Origin: FACHB-1406 sp034189065
GTDB taxonomy: Bacteria; Cyanobacteriota; Cyanobacteriia; Cyanobacteriales; Spirulinaceae
Length of the DNA: 33,758 bases
Assembly: GCA_034189065.1 (NCBI GenBank)
Contig: JAXHVQ010000060.1
Span: 1-33,758, forward strand
Direction: 5' to 3'
A program made the position numbers and the translations under genes. The notes below the pieces were generated by a model, which was not told the origin of the DNA, made no database searches, and saw only the letters and a list, made by a program, of their open reading frames with translations. Below are positions 7,131-15,423 of this stretch, in pieces (the stretch's first letter is position 1; each line of letters begins with the position of its first letter).

Positions 7131-9140
7131 ATGCTTACTTGTCCCAATTGTGAATTTGAAAACCCAACGACCAATCGGTTTTGCCAGCAGTGCGGCACGC
7201 TCTTGGAAACGTGGCGTGCGGCAATTGTTGAGACGACACCTCAACTCCTAGCAAAGGAGCCAACTCCCCTCAGTCCCCCATCGTTGGCAACCGAAAATGC
7301 GATCGCGCCACAGAGCGGCGTTGAAACAGGCGAAATTGCTCCTCCTCCAACGCCTTTGGCTCCTGCGGAGGAAGCAACTTTAACCGAAATCTCTCCCGCT
7401 ACCGAAGAAGCAGCAGTTGGAGAAAGTGGGGAAGCGAAAACATCCCTAGATGCCTTAGATGACGAGCAGCGCTACCGCGTCTGCGCCTCAGACCGCGAAA
7501 CCTGGATGGATTGGCAGCAGGAACCGTTGGGTTGGGTGTCCGTAGGCGCGTGGGATACTCGACCTTCCCAACCGACTTTTTTGGAAGCTCGCCTCGAACA
7601 AAGTTTGCCCGAAGAAGAGGACTCCTCAGACGATGCTTCGAGCTTGTGGGAGCAACTTGACATTCCCGCGATCGCGCGCCCCTATCTCCTCCTCCAAGAC
7701 TCCCACGCACCGGCAATTCCACCCCTACGCGATACCTGGCAATACGGCAGTCGCAGCGTTGTTTTGATCGAAGACCGCGCCCAGTGGGAACTCCTGATCG
7801 AACGTTGGGGCGATGAAGATAATTCTCTCCCTCAACTCTTACACTGGCTTGACGAAACCGTAAAACTGTGGCGCGTCCTGGAAAGTGTAGGATGCTGTCA
7901 AAGTTTGCTCGAAGAAACCAACTTGCGCCTTGACGAAGACCAAACATTATGCTTTCAACACCTCTATCCCGACTCCGGCGATCGCCAGCCAACGCTTCAA
8001 GATTTGGGGAAAATGTGGCAAAAGTTATTTGGGAAATCGGGACGCACCCTTTACGATCCCCTTCCTCAGTTTTTGGAGAAGGTGCGGCAAGGGCAATTGA
8101 CCAATATTGAGGAAATTCGCGCCAACCTACAGGCGATCGCGGGCGGTCAACCCGAGAATCCCGTCGAAGAAGTCGAAGAAGTCGAAGAAGAAACCATCGA
8201 ACCCGCGGTTGAGTTTGACTTCGACAACGCGCCGACCACTCCGCGCAATGGAGACAAATCCGCTCGCGGCAGCTTAGATGACATTCCAACAGTCGTGTTG
8301 CCCATGCAGTTACTCGGCATTGCTGAAGTCGGCTGTACCGATATTGGCCGCCAGCGAGACCATAACGAAGATTGCTTCGGTATTAGCACTCTCATTCATC
8401 GGGAAGAAAATGCCTTTGGCCGACAAATCCACGTACGCGGCTTGTATATTGTTTGCGACGGCATGGGCGGTCACGCTGCCGGAGAGGTAGCTAGTGCATT
8501 GGCTGTAGAAACATTGCAGCAATACTTTAAGACTTGTTGGCCGGAAGGCGACGACCTCCCCGATGAAGAGACAATTTTGCAGGGAATTGTCGCCGCCAAC
8601 CAGAAAATTTACGAAGAAAACCAGAAAAATGAGCGATCGGGCAGCGGGCGGATGGGTACCACCCTCGTCCTGGCTTTGGTGCGCGATACCAAAATCGCGA
8701 TCGCCCACGTTGGCGACAGTCGCATCTATCGCATTACCCGCAAGCACGGCATCGAACAATTAACGAAGGATCACGAAGTGGGTCAGCGCGAAATTCAAAG
8801 AGGGGTAGACCCCAGCATTGCCTACGCCCGAGCCGATGCCTACCAACTGACTCAAGCCCTCGGTCCCCGCAGCGAAAATTTTATCAAGCCCGACGTTAAC
8901 TTCTTTGAAATCAATGAAGATACCCTGCTGCTACTGTGTTCCGACGGTCTTTCTGACAACGATTTACTCGAAACCCAATTCCAAAGCTATTTGACTCCCT
9001 TGATTAGTTCGAGAGCAAATTTGGAACAAGGGCTTCAAGAGTTAATCGATTTTGCCAACCACTATAACGGTCACGACAATATTACGGGTTTGGTCGTGCG
9101 CCTGAAAGTCCGTCCCAATACTGAATACCAGCGGCTTTAA
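7131..9140 (+). CDS. PP2C-family protein phosphatase with N-terminal zinc ribbon
   Basis: A 669-residue protein. Residues 4-21 are a zinc ribbon (CPNC, then CQQCG). A long middle region of unknown fold follows, ending in an acidic repeat (EEVEEVEEE). The C-terminal 270 residues are a PP2C/PPM Mn/Mg-dependent Ser/Thr phosphatase: RQRDHNED, the DGMGGHAAGE metal loop, GDSRIYR, LLCSDGLSDN and GHDNITGLV, so all the metal aspartates are present. The start is taken at 7131 because MLTCPNC opens the zinc ribbon; the frame is open to 7086. An FHA-kinase gene follows on the same strand, suggesting an opposed kinase-phosphatase pair. No membrane segment is seen. Confidence 0.88.
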   Translation: MLTCPNCEFENPTTNRFCQQCGTLLETWRAAIVETTPQLLAKEPTPLSPPSLATENAIAPQSGVETGEIAPPPTPLAPAEEATLTEISPATEEAAVGESGEAKTSLDALDDEQRYRVCASDRETWMDWQQEPLGWVSVGAWDTRPSQPTFLEARLEQSLPEEEDSSDDASSLWEQLDIPAIARPYLLLQDSHAPAIPPLRDTWQYGSRSVVLIEDRAQWELLIERWGDEDNSLPQLLHWLDETVKLWRVLESVGCCQSLLEETNLRLDEDQTLCFQHLYPDSGDRQPTLQDLGKMWQKLFGKSGRTLYDPLPQFLEKVRQGQLTNIEEIRANLQAIAGGQPENPVEEVEEVEEETIEPAVEFDFDNAPTTPRNGDKSARGSLDDIPTVVLPMQLLGIAEVGCTDIGRQRDHNEDCFGISTLIHREENAFGRQIHVRGLYIVCDGMGGHAAGEVASALAVETLQQYFKTCWPEGDDLPDEETILQGIVAANQKIYEENQKNERSGSGRMGTTLVLALVRDTKIAIAHVGDSRIYRITRKHGIEQLTKDHEVGQREIQRGVDPSIAYARADAYQLTQALGPRSENFIKPDVNFFEINEDTLLLLCSDGLSDNDLLETQFQSYLTPLISSRANLEQGLQELIDFANHYNGHDNITGLVVRLKVRPNTEYQRL

Positions 9141-9159
9141 TGGCTGCTACCGAACAACG

Positions 9160-9179
9160 AGGGGGTCAGCACGGCCCCT
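9160..9179 (+). terminator. Possible terminator after the PP2C gene
   Basis: A short hairpin (agggg against cccct, 10-base loop) lies 20 bp after the stop and is followed by a T-rich stretch (ttgctgtttt). The stem is only 5 bp. Confidence 0.4.
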
Positions 9180-9511
9180 TTGCTGTTTTAAATTTTGAAT
9201 TGACGCTTAATATTAACGTCTAATATTAATTAAGTCAAAGTCTTATTCCTTCGGGGTATAGGGTATGGGGCAATAAATTTCTCGTAGAAAACGGAAAGTT
9301 AAGGACTTCGGCCCCTATCTCACATGATGCGTTAATACGAAATAGAAGCCAAAACATAGCTTTTCGCTGAGTCTCTAAAGCATTTCGCCCTCTGCCCTCG
9401 TTCAGACTGAGTTTCGGCCAACGGTTACTGAGCTTGTCGAAGTACGCTCAACTGCCGCGTTAGCTGAAGTCTGCCTTCTGCCTTTGCCCTCTGCCTTCTG
9501 CCTTTATTGCT
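9180..9511. other. Intergenic gap with repeat fragments
   Basis: It holds a direct repeat of taatatta near 9207-9228. A catagcttttcgct fragment near 9355 resembles one near 17919 and the MITE ends. An actgagcttgtcgaagt sequence (9427-9443) belongs to a motif often dispersed in bacterial genomes. A broken CTGCCTT heptamer array (9471-9505) ends 6 bp before the kinase ATG. No gene is seen. Confidence 0.6.
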
Positions 9512-10717
9512 ATGATTACGATCGCGCTTCTCGACCCGCAAACCCAGACTCCCATCCAGAAGTGGAACTTTGACAACCCTTCCATCATTCGCGTCGGCCG
9601 TGCCAGCGATAACGAGATCGTTCTCGCGAGTTGCTTAGAAGTGTCGCGACATCATCTCGAGCTGCGCCAAATTCCCGCAACGGAGGGAGGATTAGAATGG
9701 CAGTTATTCGCAAGTGGGACCAATGGCACGTTTCTCAATGGCCAGCTCGTGTCTCGGGCGCGACTTCCCGACGAGGCACTCCTTCAACTGGCGAGGGACG
9801 GTCCGCTGCTGCAAGTAAAATTGGTCGAAGCTGTCGCACCTTCACCGGCACGCTGCGATCACGCTGGTACGCCGCCCGATAGTCTTTTCTGCGTTCGTTG
9901 CGGTCAGCCTTTGGTCGAAAAGGAACGTTTTGTACGCTCCTATCAAGTGCTGCGCGCCCTCGGACGCGGCGGTATGGGGACGACCTATCTCGCTTGGGAT
10001 AAAACCGGGGAGCTGTGCGGACAGTCTCAAACTTTTGTTCTTAAGGAAATGAATGCGGATATGGCTTTGGTGGAAAAGGCGAGGGAACTTTTCGAGCGAG
10101 AGGCAAGGGTTCTCAAAGGATTAGACCACCCCGGCATTCCCCAATACTATGATTTTTTCCTCGAAAAAGGTAAAAAGTATCTGGCAATGGAGTTAATCCA
10201 CGGTCAGAATCTCGAACAACGCATCTATGAGAAAGGGCCTATTGCACCCCAACAGGCTATTGAATGGATGATTCAAACTTGCGACATTTTGGGCTATCTG
10301 CATTCGCTGGCTCCCCCCCTCGTTCATCGAGACGTTAAACCTGCAAATTTAATGGTTCGCTCCATCGATAATCAAATCGTTCTCCTTGACTTTGGTGCGG
10401 TCAAAGAAATCGGTACGCCAATGGGAACCTGCATTGGGGCCGAAGGCTACAGCGCGCCGGAACAGGATCGAGGTCAGCCTTGTCCTCAGTCGGATCTTTA
10501 CGCAATTGGGCCAACGTTAACGTATCTTCTATCGGGAGAGTCTCCCCTCAAATATTACCAATACCAGGGGAGGGACTATCGCCTTGATGTTGCAAGCATC
10601 CCCACAATTGCGCCGCAACTGCGACAGGTTATCGAGAAAGCAAGCGAACCACAATTACGCGATCGCTACCACACCGCACGGGAGTTGGCAGAAGATTTAG
10701 CCCAGTGCTGCTCCTAA
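9512..10717 (+). CDS. Ser/Thr protein kinase with FHA and zinc-ribbon domains
   Basis: A 401-residue protein. An FHA phosphothreonine-binding domain (residues 1-105) shows RVGR, SRHH and TNGTFLNG. A zinc-ribbon remnant (C115, C127, C130) precedes a Hanks-type kinase domain (about 144-400). The kinase has the glycine loop GRGGMG (151-156), Lys178, HRDVKPAN (272-279), DFG (293-295) and APE (315-317), so it should be active. No membrane segment is seen, implying a cytoplasmic kinase. FHA domains often bind the autophosphorylated kinase or its substrates. The ATG lies 6 bp after a heptamer array, with no clear ribosome-binding site. Its 5' neighbour is a PP2C phosphatase, a plausible antagonist. 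Confidence 0.93.
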   Translation: MITIALLDPQTQTPIQKWNFDNPSIIRVGRASDNEIVLASCLEVSRHHLELRQIPATEGGLEWQLFASGTNGTFLNGQLVSRARLPDEALLQLARDGPLLQVKLVEAVAPSPARCDHAGTPPDSLFCVRCGQPLVEKERFVRSYQVLRALGRGGMGTTYLAWDKTGELCGQSQTFVLKEMNADMALVEKARELFEREARVLKGLDHPGIPQYYDFFLEKGKKYLAMELIHGQNLEQRIYEKGPIAPQQAIEWMIQTCDILGYLHSLAPPLVHRDVKPANLMVRSIDNQIVLLDFGAVKEIGTPMGTCIGAEGYSAPEQDRGQPCPQSDLYAIGPTLTYLLSGESPLKYYQYQGRDYRLDVASIPTIAPQLRQVIEKASEPQLRDRYHTARELAEDLAQCCS

Positions 10718-10773
10718 ATTCTGTAATTTTGTCGGGAGGAGGAAGTGCATAGCGGCTAAACTCCCATCTTTCT

Positions 10774-10992
10774 CTATTCTTCATCCCAGGCTTCAACGAC
10801 AAGAACGTCTTGGATGGGGTCTTGCATATCGAACCCGAATTCGAGGAGTTCCCCTTTCCAATGTTGCCAGTCGTCTCCGTAGAGAAGAGCGACTTTCCAA
10901 ATACTATCGTTGGGTCTTAGGGCTTTGGAGTCCACTAAAGACTGTAATTGACGCTGAAACTTCACCATTGGGTGAGCGAGTTGCTGAATCAT
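10774..10992 (-). CDS. Small DUF4327-like cyanobacterial protein
   Basis: A 72-residue acidic protein with no membrane segment. The spacing of its C-terminal half (W-x5-E-L, F, D-P-I-x-D, E-x-W) resembles the cyanobacterial DUF4327 family as I remember it; the match is distant. It has no known function. It converges on the kinase gene and has about 300 bp of non-coding DNA upstream. Confidence 0.5.
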   Translation of the reverse strand: MIQQLAHPMVKFQRQLQSLVDSKALRPNDSIWKVALLYGDDWQHWKGELLEFGFDMQDPIQDVLVVEAWDEE

Positions 10993-11297
10993 ACTCTCAA
11001 ATACTTGAAATCAATTGTACAAATTCTCTGAAATTGTGGCTTCCCGGCTCTGATGCTTTAACCCATGCGTAGAAGTCAAGACACCGGGACAGTGCCGTTA
11101 AGTTATTTGTAGCGCACGAGCTGCCTTCAGCGCAAGTCCTTTTTGACTCGCGTTCGGTAATTACTACTTTTGGGAGACCGAGTTTGTTGGGGCAATAGGG
11201 GGCGCGATCGCGTTCGGGGAGACGCTTTCAGAGGTTCGCTCCGTGTATTCCGGCATTATAATTTTTTAAAGTAAAGGAGCGCGATCGCTACTTCAAC
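10993..11297. other. 305-bp intergenic gap
   Basis: It contains two HIP1-type octamers and a plus-strand TTCGCT-16-TATAAT element (about 11239-11266) that would read into the antisense strand of the HIRAN gene. No gene or strong hairpin is seen. Confidence 0.5.
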
Positions 11298-12059
11298 TTA
11301 TCGATGACAACTTTCCAACTCAGTCGCGAGAGGCTGATATTGAGCGCCGGAAAAGGGACGAAAGTTATCTTGACAATTGACGCTTAGTTTACACAGCAGG
11401 CGACGTTGGAGCGGTGTTGGACGCGGGTTGACGCGCTCGACTCGCACTTCGAGATGGGAATTGTGTCGCCGCACTTCCATGATTTCTGCATTTAGGTATC
11501 GAGGACAATAGCCGACGAGATGATGGTCTTCAGTGTTTAAGGTTAAAGCTTGAGGATCGTAAGGATTTTGAAATTCATGGGCGAGCCAGAATTGGTATCC
11601 AGCCTCCAATTGCCCGATCTTTTCGATGGCACTCTCCGGCAAATGTCGCAGTCCGTGGGCTGAAAAATAAAGATTATACCTTCCTTGCTCGTCAACTTCC
11701 GGAAGAGGGAAAACGGCTAATGTATCGGTTTGTCGTTCTCCGCCACTGCGAGATAGAATTTCGATGGGGTCATATTCGCGATCGCTTAGATTCAACCGTT
11801 CGATAAAGCTTAAATAATCGGGCCGCGATCGCGACATTAGACGATTGGCGAATACGGGAAATAAGTGAGTTGAGGTGTAGGTTTTATAGCTTGGAAACGA
11901 AGCTAACGGATTAAAATTACGCTTAGAGCGAGCTTCTTCAACTCCTTTGGTATAAACAAATTGATACCTTTCGCCGTCAAAGGTTAGCCGACCGATAACG
12001 AACCAATCGCGACTAAACGGGTCTTGCCAAGATAAAAAAAGAGTTTGTTGTTTTTTCAC
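11298..12059 (-). CDS. HipA N-terminal-like/HIRAN domain protein (HipS-like partner)
   Basis: A 253-residue protein. The first ~120 residues resemble the N-terminal subdomain of HipA: an IGRLTFDGERYQFVYTKG strand pair, then a FPSYKTYTSTHLFPVFANRLM segment that matches HipA's PL-x-Y-xx-FF-NLLP region in layout. Residues about 140-215 are a HIRAN domain (LRHLP, then FQNPYDPQAL and VGYCPRYL); HIRAN domains bind DNA ends in SNF2-type enzymes. Its ATG overlaps the upstream HipA-kinase gene by 4 bp, so the two are coupled. This looks like HipA split in two, with HIRAN fused to the small part. Assignment of the first half is inferred. Confidence 0.65.
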   Translation of the reverse strand: MKKQQTLFLSWQDPFSRDWFVIGRLTFDGERYQFVYTKGVEEARSKRNFNPLASFPSYKTYTSTHLFPVFANRLMSRSRPDYLSFIERLNLSDREYDPIEILSRSGGERQTDTLAVFPLPEVDEQGRYNLYFSAHGLRHLPESAIEKIGQLEAGYQFWLAHEFQNPYDPQALTLNTEDHHLVGYCPRYLNAEIMEVRRHNSHLEVRVERVNPRPTPLQRRLLCKLSVNCQDNFRPFSGAQYQPLATELESCHR

Positions 12060-12976
12060 GACCGTGTATTTTCCAAGGTTAATAGCCGATGTTGGTTAAT
12101 TTTTAGAATGTTTCTAGCAAAGTGACTTGCTTGGATAGAAATGCGCGATGGGTCAATGCGATTGAAAATTTCCAGGATGTTTCCTTCTGAGATTTTTTCA
12201 AGCTGCCCCAGCCAAATATGAGCGGCTCTAGGATAGCAATCGACAGCTCGAACAAACGCATCAAAAGTTTTAAGGGGCTTTTTATCGTTAACACTGCCGT
12301 AAAATGCAGAGTAGCATTTATTGACATAAGCTTGAATTGAACGTTTCTGCCTTTGTTCGTCTGAAAGCTCTCGTCCTAAACTCGAAGCATGGTCATAAGT
12401 CGGGGCTAAGTATTCTGTTTCTTCTGGGGGCGAGTCTATTTTTCTTTTGACAATTCCCCAGTTTTCGTGGTGGCGATCGCCATTACCAATCCACGCATCT
12501 AGCAGTAAATAGCCCACAAATACATCCACAGCTTTTTGTATCCCAGAGGGCGGTATCCAATTTAGGGGTAAGTTGATAGATTCGCGCGCAATTGTACTCA
12601 AAACTAAATCAATAGTATGTTGGGATGCTCCGTAGGTTGCGAATGTTGGGTAATTTTGCACAAGTGAAGTCAGAAGCTCATTCCCATGCACGAGCGTTTC
12701 TCCTGACGATAAAAAGTCGAACGAAATGACACCACGATCGCCTTTCCAAGTTGAAGCAAGCTCATAAATTGCATGAGGAAGTCCGATGAGTTCGCACAAC
12801 TGGGATGCAACTTTTTCTGCCCAATCTTCTCCAAAGTTATCTCGATTTTGCTTATACAGGCAATTGCCGAGTTCTGGGTGATGGAACCAAAACTTATATT
12901 TACTTCCTAGCGTTTCATCCCACGATGCTTCGTCGGCGGCTTGCGAAATTTGAATAACTGGAAAATCAGCAGTCAT
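12056..12976 (-). CDS. HipA-family kinase lacking the N-terminal subdomain
   Basis: A 306-residue protein with the HipA/CtkA catalytic signature GNGDRHHENWG (about residues 175-185; Asp, His and Asn of the catalytic loop) and a YDHASSLG metal-binding motif. Residues 25-45 (KYKFWFHH to LYKQNR) fit the nucleotide-binding region. HipA toxins phosphorylate aminoacyl-tRNA synthetases. The family's usual N-terminal subdomain is absent here and appears to be in the next gene. It starts 8 bp after aroB and overlaps the HIRAN gene by 4 bp. No HipB-type helix-turn-helix gene adjoins. Confidence 0.8.
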   Translation of the reverse strand: MTADFPVIQISQAADEASWDETLGSKYKFWFHHPELGNCLYKQNRDNFGEDWAEKVASQLCELIGLPHAIYELASTWKGDRGVISFDFLSSGETLVHGNELLTSLVQNYPTFATYGASQHTIDLVLSTIARESINLPLNWIPPSGIQKAVDVFVGYLLLDAWIGNGDRHHENWGIVKRKIDSPPEETEYLAPTYDHASSLGRELSDEQRQKRSIQAYVNKCYSAFYGSVNDKKPLKTFDAFVRAVDCYPRAAHIWLGQLEKISEGNILEIFNRIDPSRISIQASHFARNILKINQHRLLTLENTRS

Positions 12977-12984
12977 CCCCTCGA

Positions 12985-14091
12985 TTAACTCTCTGTTGCT
13001 TTCGCCCTTTGCAGAACCACTCGCAGAATTTCGGGAGAAACGCGATCGCTTACAATAGCTTCCCCGATGCGCGTCGGCAGTACGAAACGGACTTTTCCCG
13101 CCTTCACCTTCTTATCGGTTCCCAATGTCTCGATAATCGCTTCTATATCCAAATGGGCGGGAATTTTAACGGGCAAACCGGCTTTTTCAATCAACGCTTT
13201 TTGACGCTGCACGTCCTTTTCCGTCCACATCTCCAATTTAAGGGCAATTTCCCCCGCAACCGCCATGCCGATCGCGACGGCTTCTCCGTGGTTGACGAGG
13301 CGATATCCTGTTAAACTTTCAACGGCGTGTCCTACTGTATGGCCGTAGTTTAATATTGCCCGCAGTCCTGCCTCCTTCTCGTCTTGACTCACTACGTCGG
13401 CTTTGGCTTGACAGGAGCGCGTAAGTATGCAATCGAGAAGCTCTTGGCTAACGTAGCGAAAACTATCGAGGCGTTTCGCTCCTTCAAGCCGCTCGAATAA
13501 CTCCTTATCCCAAATAATGCCATATTTAATAACTTCAGCCATGCCCGCGCGAAACTCTCGAGGCGGAAGCGTCTTCAACACCAGCGGATCGATCGCCACC
13601 CCGCGAGGCTGATAAAATGCCCCGATTAAATTCTTTCCTTGGGGATGATTGACACCCGTTTTCCCGCCAATAGAGGCATCCACCATCGCCAGTAGGGAGG
13701 TGGGAACTTGGACGAAATGAACCCCTCGCAGCCAAGTTGCCGCCGCAAACCCCGTCATATCGCCAATAACCCCTCCTCCCAAGGCAATGAAGGTAGAAGA
13801 ACGTTCCAGGCGGTATTCGAGGGCGGTATCGTAGAGTTTTTGGATGGAGTTGAGGGTTTTGTAGCGCTCGCCGGGAGGGATGAGGTGAGAGGCAACGTCA
13901 AAACCCGCTTCTTTGAGGGAGTTGAGGACGCGATCGCCGTACAATTTGAAAATCGCTGGATTGGAGACAAGGAGAGCTTTTCTGCCTAAATTCAGGGGGT
14001 TGAGGAAATCGCCAAGTTGAGATAGGGAGTCGGGCGCGATCGCAACATCGTAGGCATTTTCGGGGAGGGCAACGCGAATGGTTGAGGGCAT
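12985..14091 (-). CDS. aroB: 3-Dehydroquinate synthase
   Basis: The second step of the shikimate pathway, converting DAHP to 3-dehydroquinate with NAD and a divalent metal. The 368-residue protein shows the NAD-binding GGGVIGD (about 104-110), VDASIGGKTGVNH, the metal ligand Glu in RAGMAEVIKYG and the two ligand His in ILNYGHTVGHA and NHGEAVAIGM. The length and start (MPSTIRVALPENAYDV) are normal. Two accessory genes (HipA-kinase and HIRAN protein) follow immediately on the same strand and probably share its transcript. A 7-bp repeat array (ATTAAAA) begins just upstream. Confidence 0.96.
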   Translation of the reverse strand: MPSTIRVALPENAYDVAIAPDSLSQLGDFLNPLNLGRKALLVSNPAIFKLYGDRVLNSLKEAGFDVASHLIPPGERYKTLNSIQKLYDTALEYRLERSSTFIALGGGVIGDMTGFAAATWLRGVHFVQVPTSLLAMVDASIGGKTGVNHPQGKNLIGAFYQPRGVAIDPLVLKTLPPREFRAGMAEVIKYGIIWDKELFERLEGAKRLDSFRYVSQELLDCILTRSCQAKADVVSQDEKEAGLRAILNYGHTVGHAVESLTGYRLVNHGEAVAIGMAVAGEIALKLEMWTEKDVQRQKALIEKAGLPVKIPAHLDIEAIIETLGTDKKVKAGKVRFVLPTRIGEAIVSDRVSPEILRVVLQRAKATES

Positions 14092-14097
14092 ATAACA

Positions 14098-14121
14098 ATT
14101 AAAAATTAAAAATTAAAAATT
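14098..14121. repeat. ATTAAAA heptamer array
   Basis: 3.4 perfect units directly upstream of aroB. The same heptamer, in complement (ttttaat), forms four units at 28441-28468. Confidence 0.8.
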
Positions 14122-14273
14122 GCGAAAGTCCAAACGGGCTAAGGCTTTTGGAACTCGAATGGGCGGTTTGAGTTTTCTGCGAATGGTATTCGTTGAGGAT
14201 ATCACCAAGTCTGCCCGTGCGATCGCACCGGGCGACGAACCCCAGCAATTAGACCTGCACAGCGATCGCGCTC

Positions 14274-14320
14274 CTTGATACAATACCTACAATCCCTGTA
14301 TTTAATAAACACTTTAGGAG
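14274..14320 (+). promoter_or_regulatory. petL promoter and ribosome-binding site (candidate)
   Basis: TTGATA at about 14276, an 18-bp spacer and TATTTA at about 14300 give a plausible but weak promoter. AGGAG (14316-14320) lies 8 bp before the petL ATG and is a good ribosome-binding site. Confidence 0.4.
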
Positions 14321-14328
14321 AAACGTCC

Positions 14329-14424
14329 ATGTTGGCTGTTGTAGCTTATTTCGGAATTTTAGGTGCATTTACCGCGATCGCCTTGGTTTTATATTTCAGC
14401 TTCCGCGCCCTCAAACTGATTTAG
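14329..14424 (+). CDS. petL: Cytochrome b6f complex subunit PetL
   Basis: A 31-residue single-span membrane peptide: a hydrophobic stretch (residues 2-23) with a short basic tail ending RALKLI, the hallmark of cyanobacterial PetL (MxxVxAY...LYFxxRAxKLI). PetL is a small peripheral subunit that stabilises the dimeric b6f complex in the thylakoid membrane. An AGGAG lies 8 bp upstream, and a hairpin follows 18 bp after the stop. It is monocistronic and easily missed because of its size. Confidence 0.85.
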   Translation: MLAVVAYFGILGAFTAIALVLYFSFRALKLI

Positions 14425-14441
14425 TTGCGCCGATTGTATCG

Positions 14442-14466
14442 CAGCCCGGACATTGATTTCGGGCTG
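14442..14466 (+). terminator. Hairpin after petL
   Basis: A perfect 7-bp stem (cagcccg against cgggctg) with an 11-base loop, 18 bp after the petL stop. The following T-run is poor, so it may stabilise the 3' end rather than terminate. From 14467 to 14606 there is a short open tail (EKAWIAQKRQELDRV..., ending at 14606) without a start codon; it may be a gene remnant. Confidence 0.5.
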
Positions 14467-14606
14467 AATGCACTTTATGTTGCTTAAAATGGGTTGAGGC
14501 GATTGCCTTCCCCATCTCTATTGAAAAAGCTTGGATTGCTCAAAAGCGCCAGGAACTCGATCGCGTCCGAGAACAACTCGAAACCGTGTTGAGTCAACTT
14601 GCTTGA

Positions 14607-14766
14607 TATAGCGTTTCTAAATAGAACGTAAACAGCAGTTCGAGACCGCCAACTTTAAGTGACTTCTCGCTCGTCCCTTAAATTCTTCCGTTCTCCCATT
14701 CTTTTATTCTTCTATTCTCCCATTCTGCCGAAGCTAAAGTTTTACAACTCAAATCGAAACGCTATA
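14607..14766 (+). mobile_element. MITE-like element, copy C
   Basis: 160 bp between tatagcgtttctaaat and tcaaatcgaaacgctata, which share an 11-base terminal inverted repeat. The internal gaacgtaaacagc and ctcgctcgtcccttaaattcttcc blocks match copy A. Four units of the same octamer (14696-14727) lie inside. No coding capacity. It is the cleanest copy and sits 43 bp upstream of the HicB-like antitoxin gene. Confidence 0.7.
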
Positions 14767-14768
14767 GT
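14741..14768 (+). promoter_or_regulatory. Candidate promoter in the MITE right end, facing the HicB/PIN pair
   Basis: TTTACA (14741-14746), a 16-bp spacer and TATAGT (14763-14768). Copy A carries the same arrangement, TTTACA (851-856)-16-TATATA (873-878). The antitoxin ATG is 41 bp downstream. Confidence 0.45.
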
Positions 14769-14809
14769 AAGGCATATAAAACTTATCTCAGACAGAGGAG
14801 AGCGTCAAA

Positions 14810-15118
14810 ATGACTTCTAAAGTTAGCATTCAAATTGAGAAAACGACTTCGGGTTACTCTGCTTATAGTCCAGAAATCGAGAATAGTCAAGTTCAGGGAG
14901 ATTCCTTAGAAAAAGTAGTTGATTCTTTAAAAGATATTCTTGACAATTACCTAAAACGCCAAGAGCCAACAATTTCCACTAAACTCAACAAACCGATTTG
15001 GGAAGTTGCTCGAGAAATTACCCGAGACATGACAGAAGAGGAAATCAGAAACTTACCATCAGATGGGGCAGAGCAACACGACCACTATATTTACGGCATC
15101 CCCAAACGGCAGCCATGA
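14810..15118 (+). CDS. HicB-like antitoxin of a PIN toxin module
   Basis: A 102-residue protein. Residues 1-50 follow the HicB partial RNase-H fold (GYSAYSPEIENSQVQGDSLE). The C-terminal half (IWEVAREITRDM, LPSDGAEQHDHYIYG) is a cyanobacterial module commonly encoded just before PIN toxins. A good ribosome-binding site (gaggag) lies 8-13 bp upstream. Its TGA overlaps the PIN ATG (ATGA), the usual coupling. The toxin it should neutralise is truncated here, so the antitoxin may be an orphan. Confidence 0.75.
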   Translation: MTSKVSIQIEKTTSGYSAYSPEIENSQVQGDSLEKVVDSLKDILDNYLKRQEPTISTKLNKPIWEVAREITRDMTEEEIRNLPSDGAEQHDHYIYGIPKRQP

Positions 15119-15423
15119 AAACAATTTTTGTAGATACTTTTTACTGGGTTGCTTTAATTAATCCAGGAGATACCTGGTATAACAGAGTTATCAGTATTAG
15201 TCAGTCTTTGGGACAGTTCAAAATTGTAACTACGGAAGAAGTTCTCACAGAAGTGCTGACCTTTTATTCTGGATCGGGAGCGCGAATGCGTCAACGAACC
15301 ATCACTCTTATAGACAATATTTTGCAGGACGATACAATTCAGGTTATCGAACAAAACCATGATTCATTTCTAGCTGGATTCTCCCTTTATCGCAGTCGGT
15401 TAGATATTCGACATCAAAGATGA
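15115..15423 (+). pseudogene. Truncated PIN-domain toxin
   Basis: The N-terminal part of a PIN ribonuclease: VDTFYWVALINPGD supplies the first catalytic Asp, and TTEEVLTEVL the second acidic residue. The frame is good through FSLYRSRLD (to about 15405). There the usual continuation with the SLTDC motif, holding the remaining Asp residues, is missing and is replaced by six unrelated residues and a stop. From 15407 the DNA is the opposite strand of an xisI-like gene. An active nuclease is unlikely. Confidence 0.75.

Noticed and set aside
7399..8289. 296-codon minus-strand frame
   Set aside because: Antisense shadow of the PP2C gene, Arg/Ser-rich, no motif.
8310..8759. 149-codon minus-strand frame
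   Set aside because: Antisense to the PP2C catalytic domain, whose motifs fix the true strand.
14506..14606. Coding tail IEKAWIAQKRQELDRV
   Set aside because: No start codon and too short to assign; noted only as a possible remnant.
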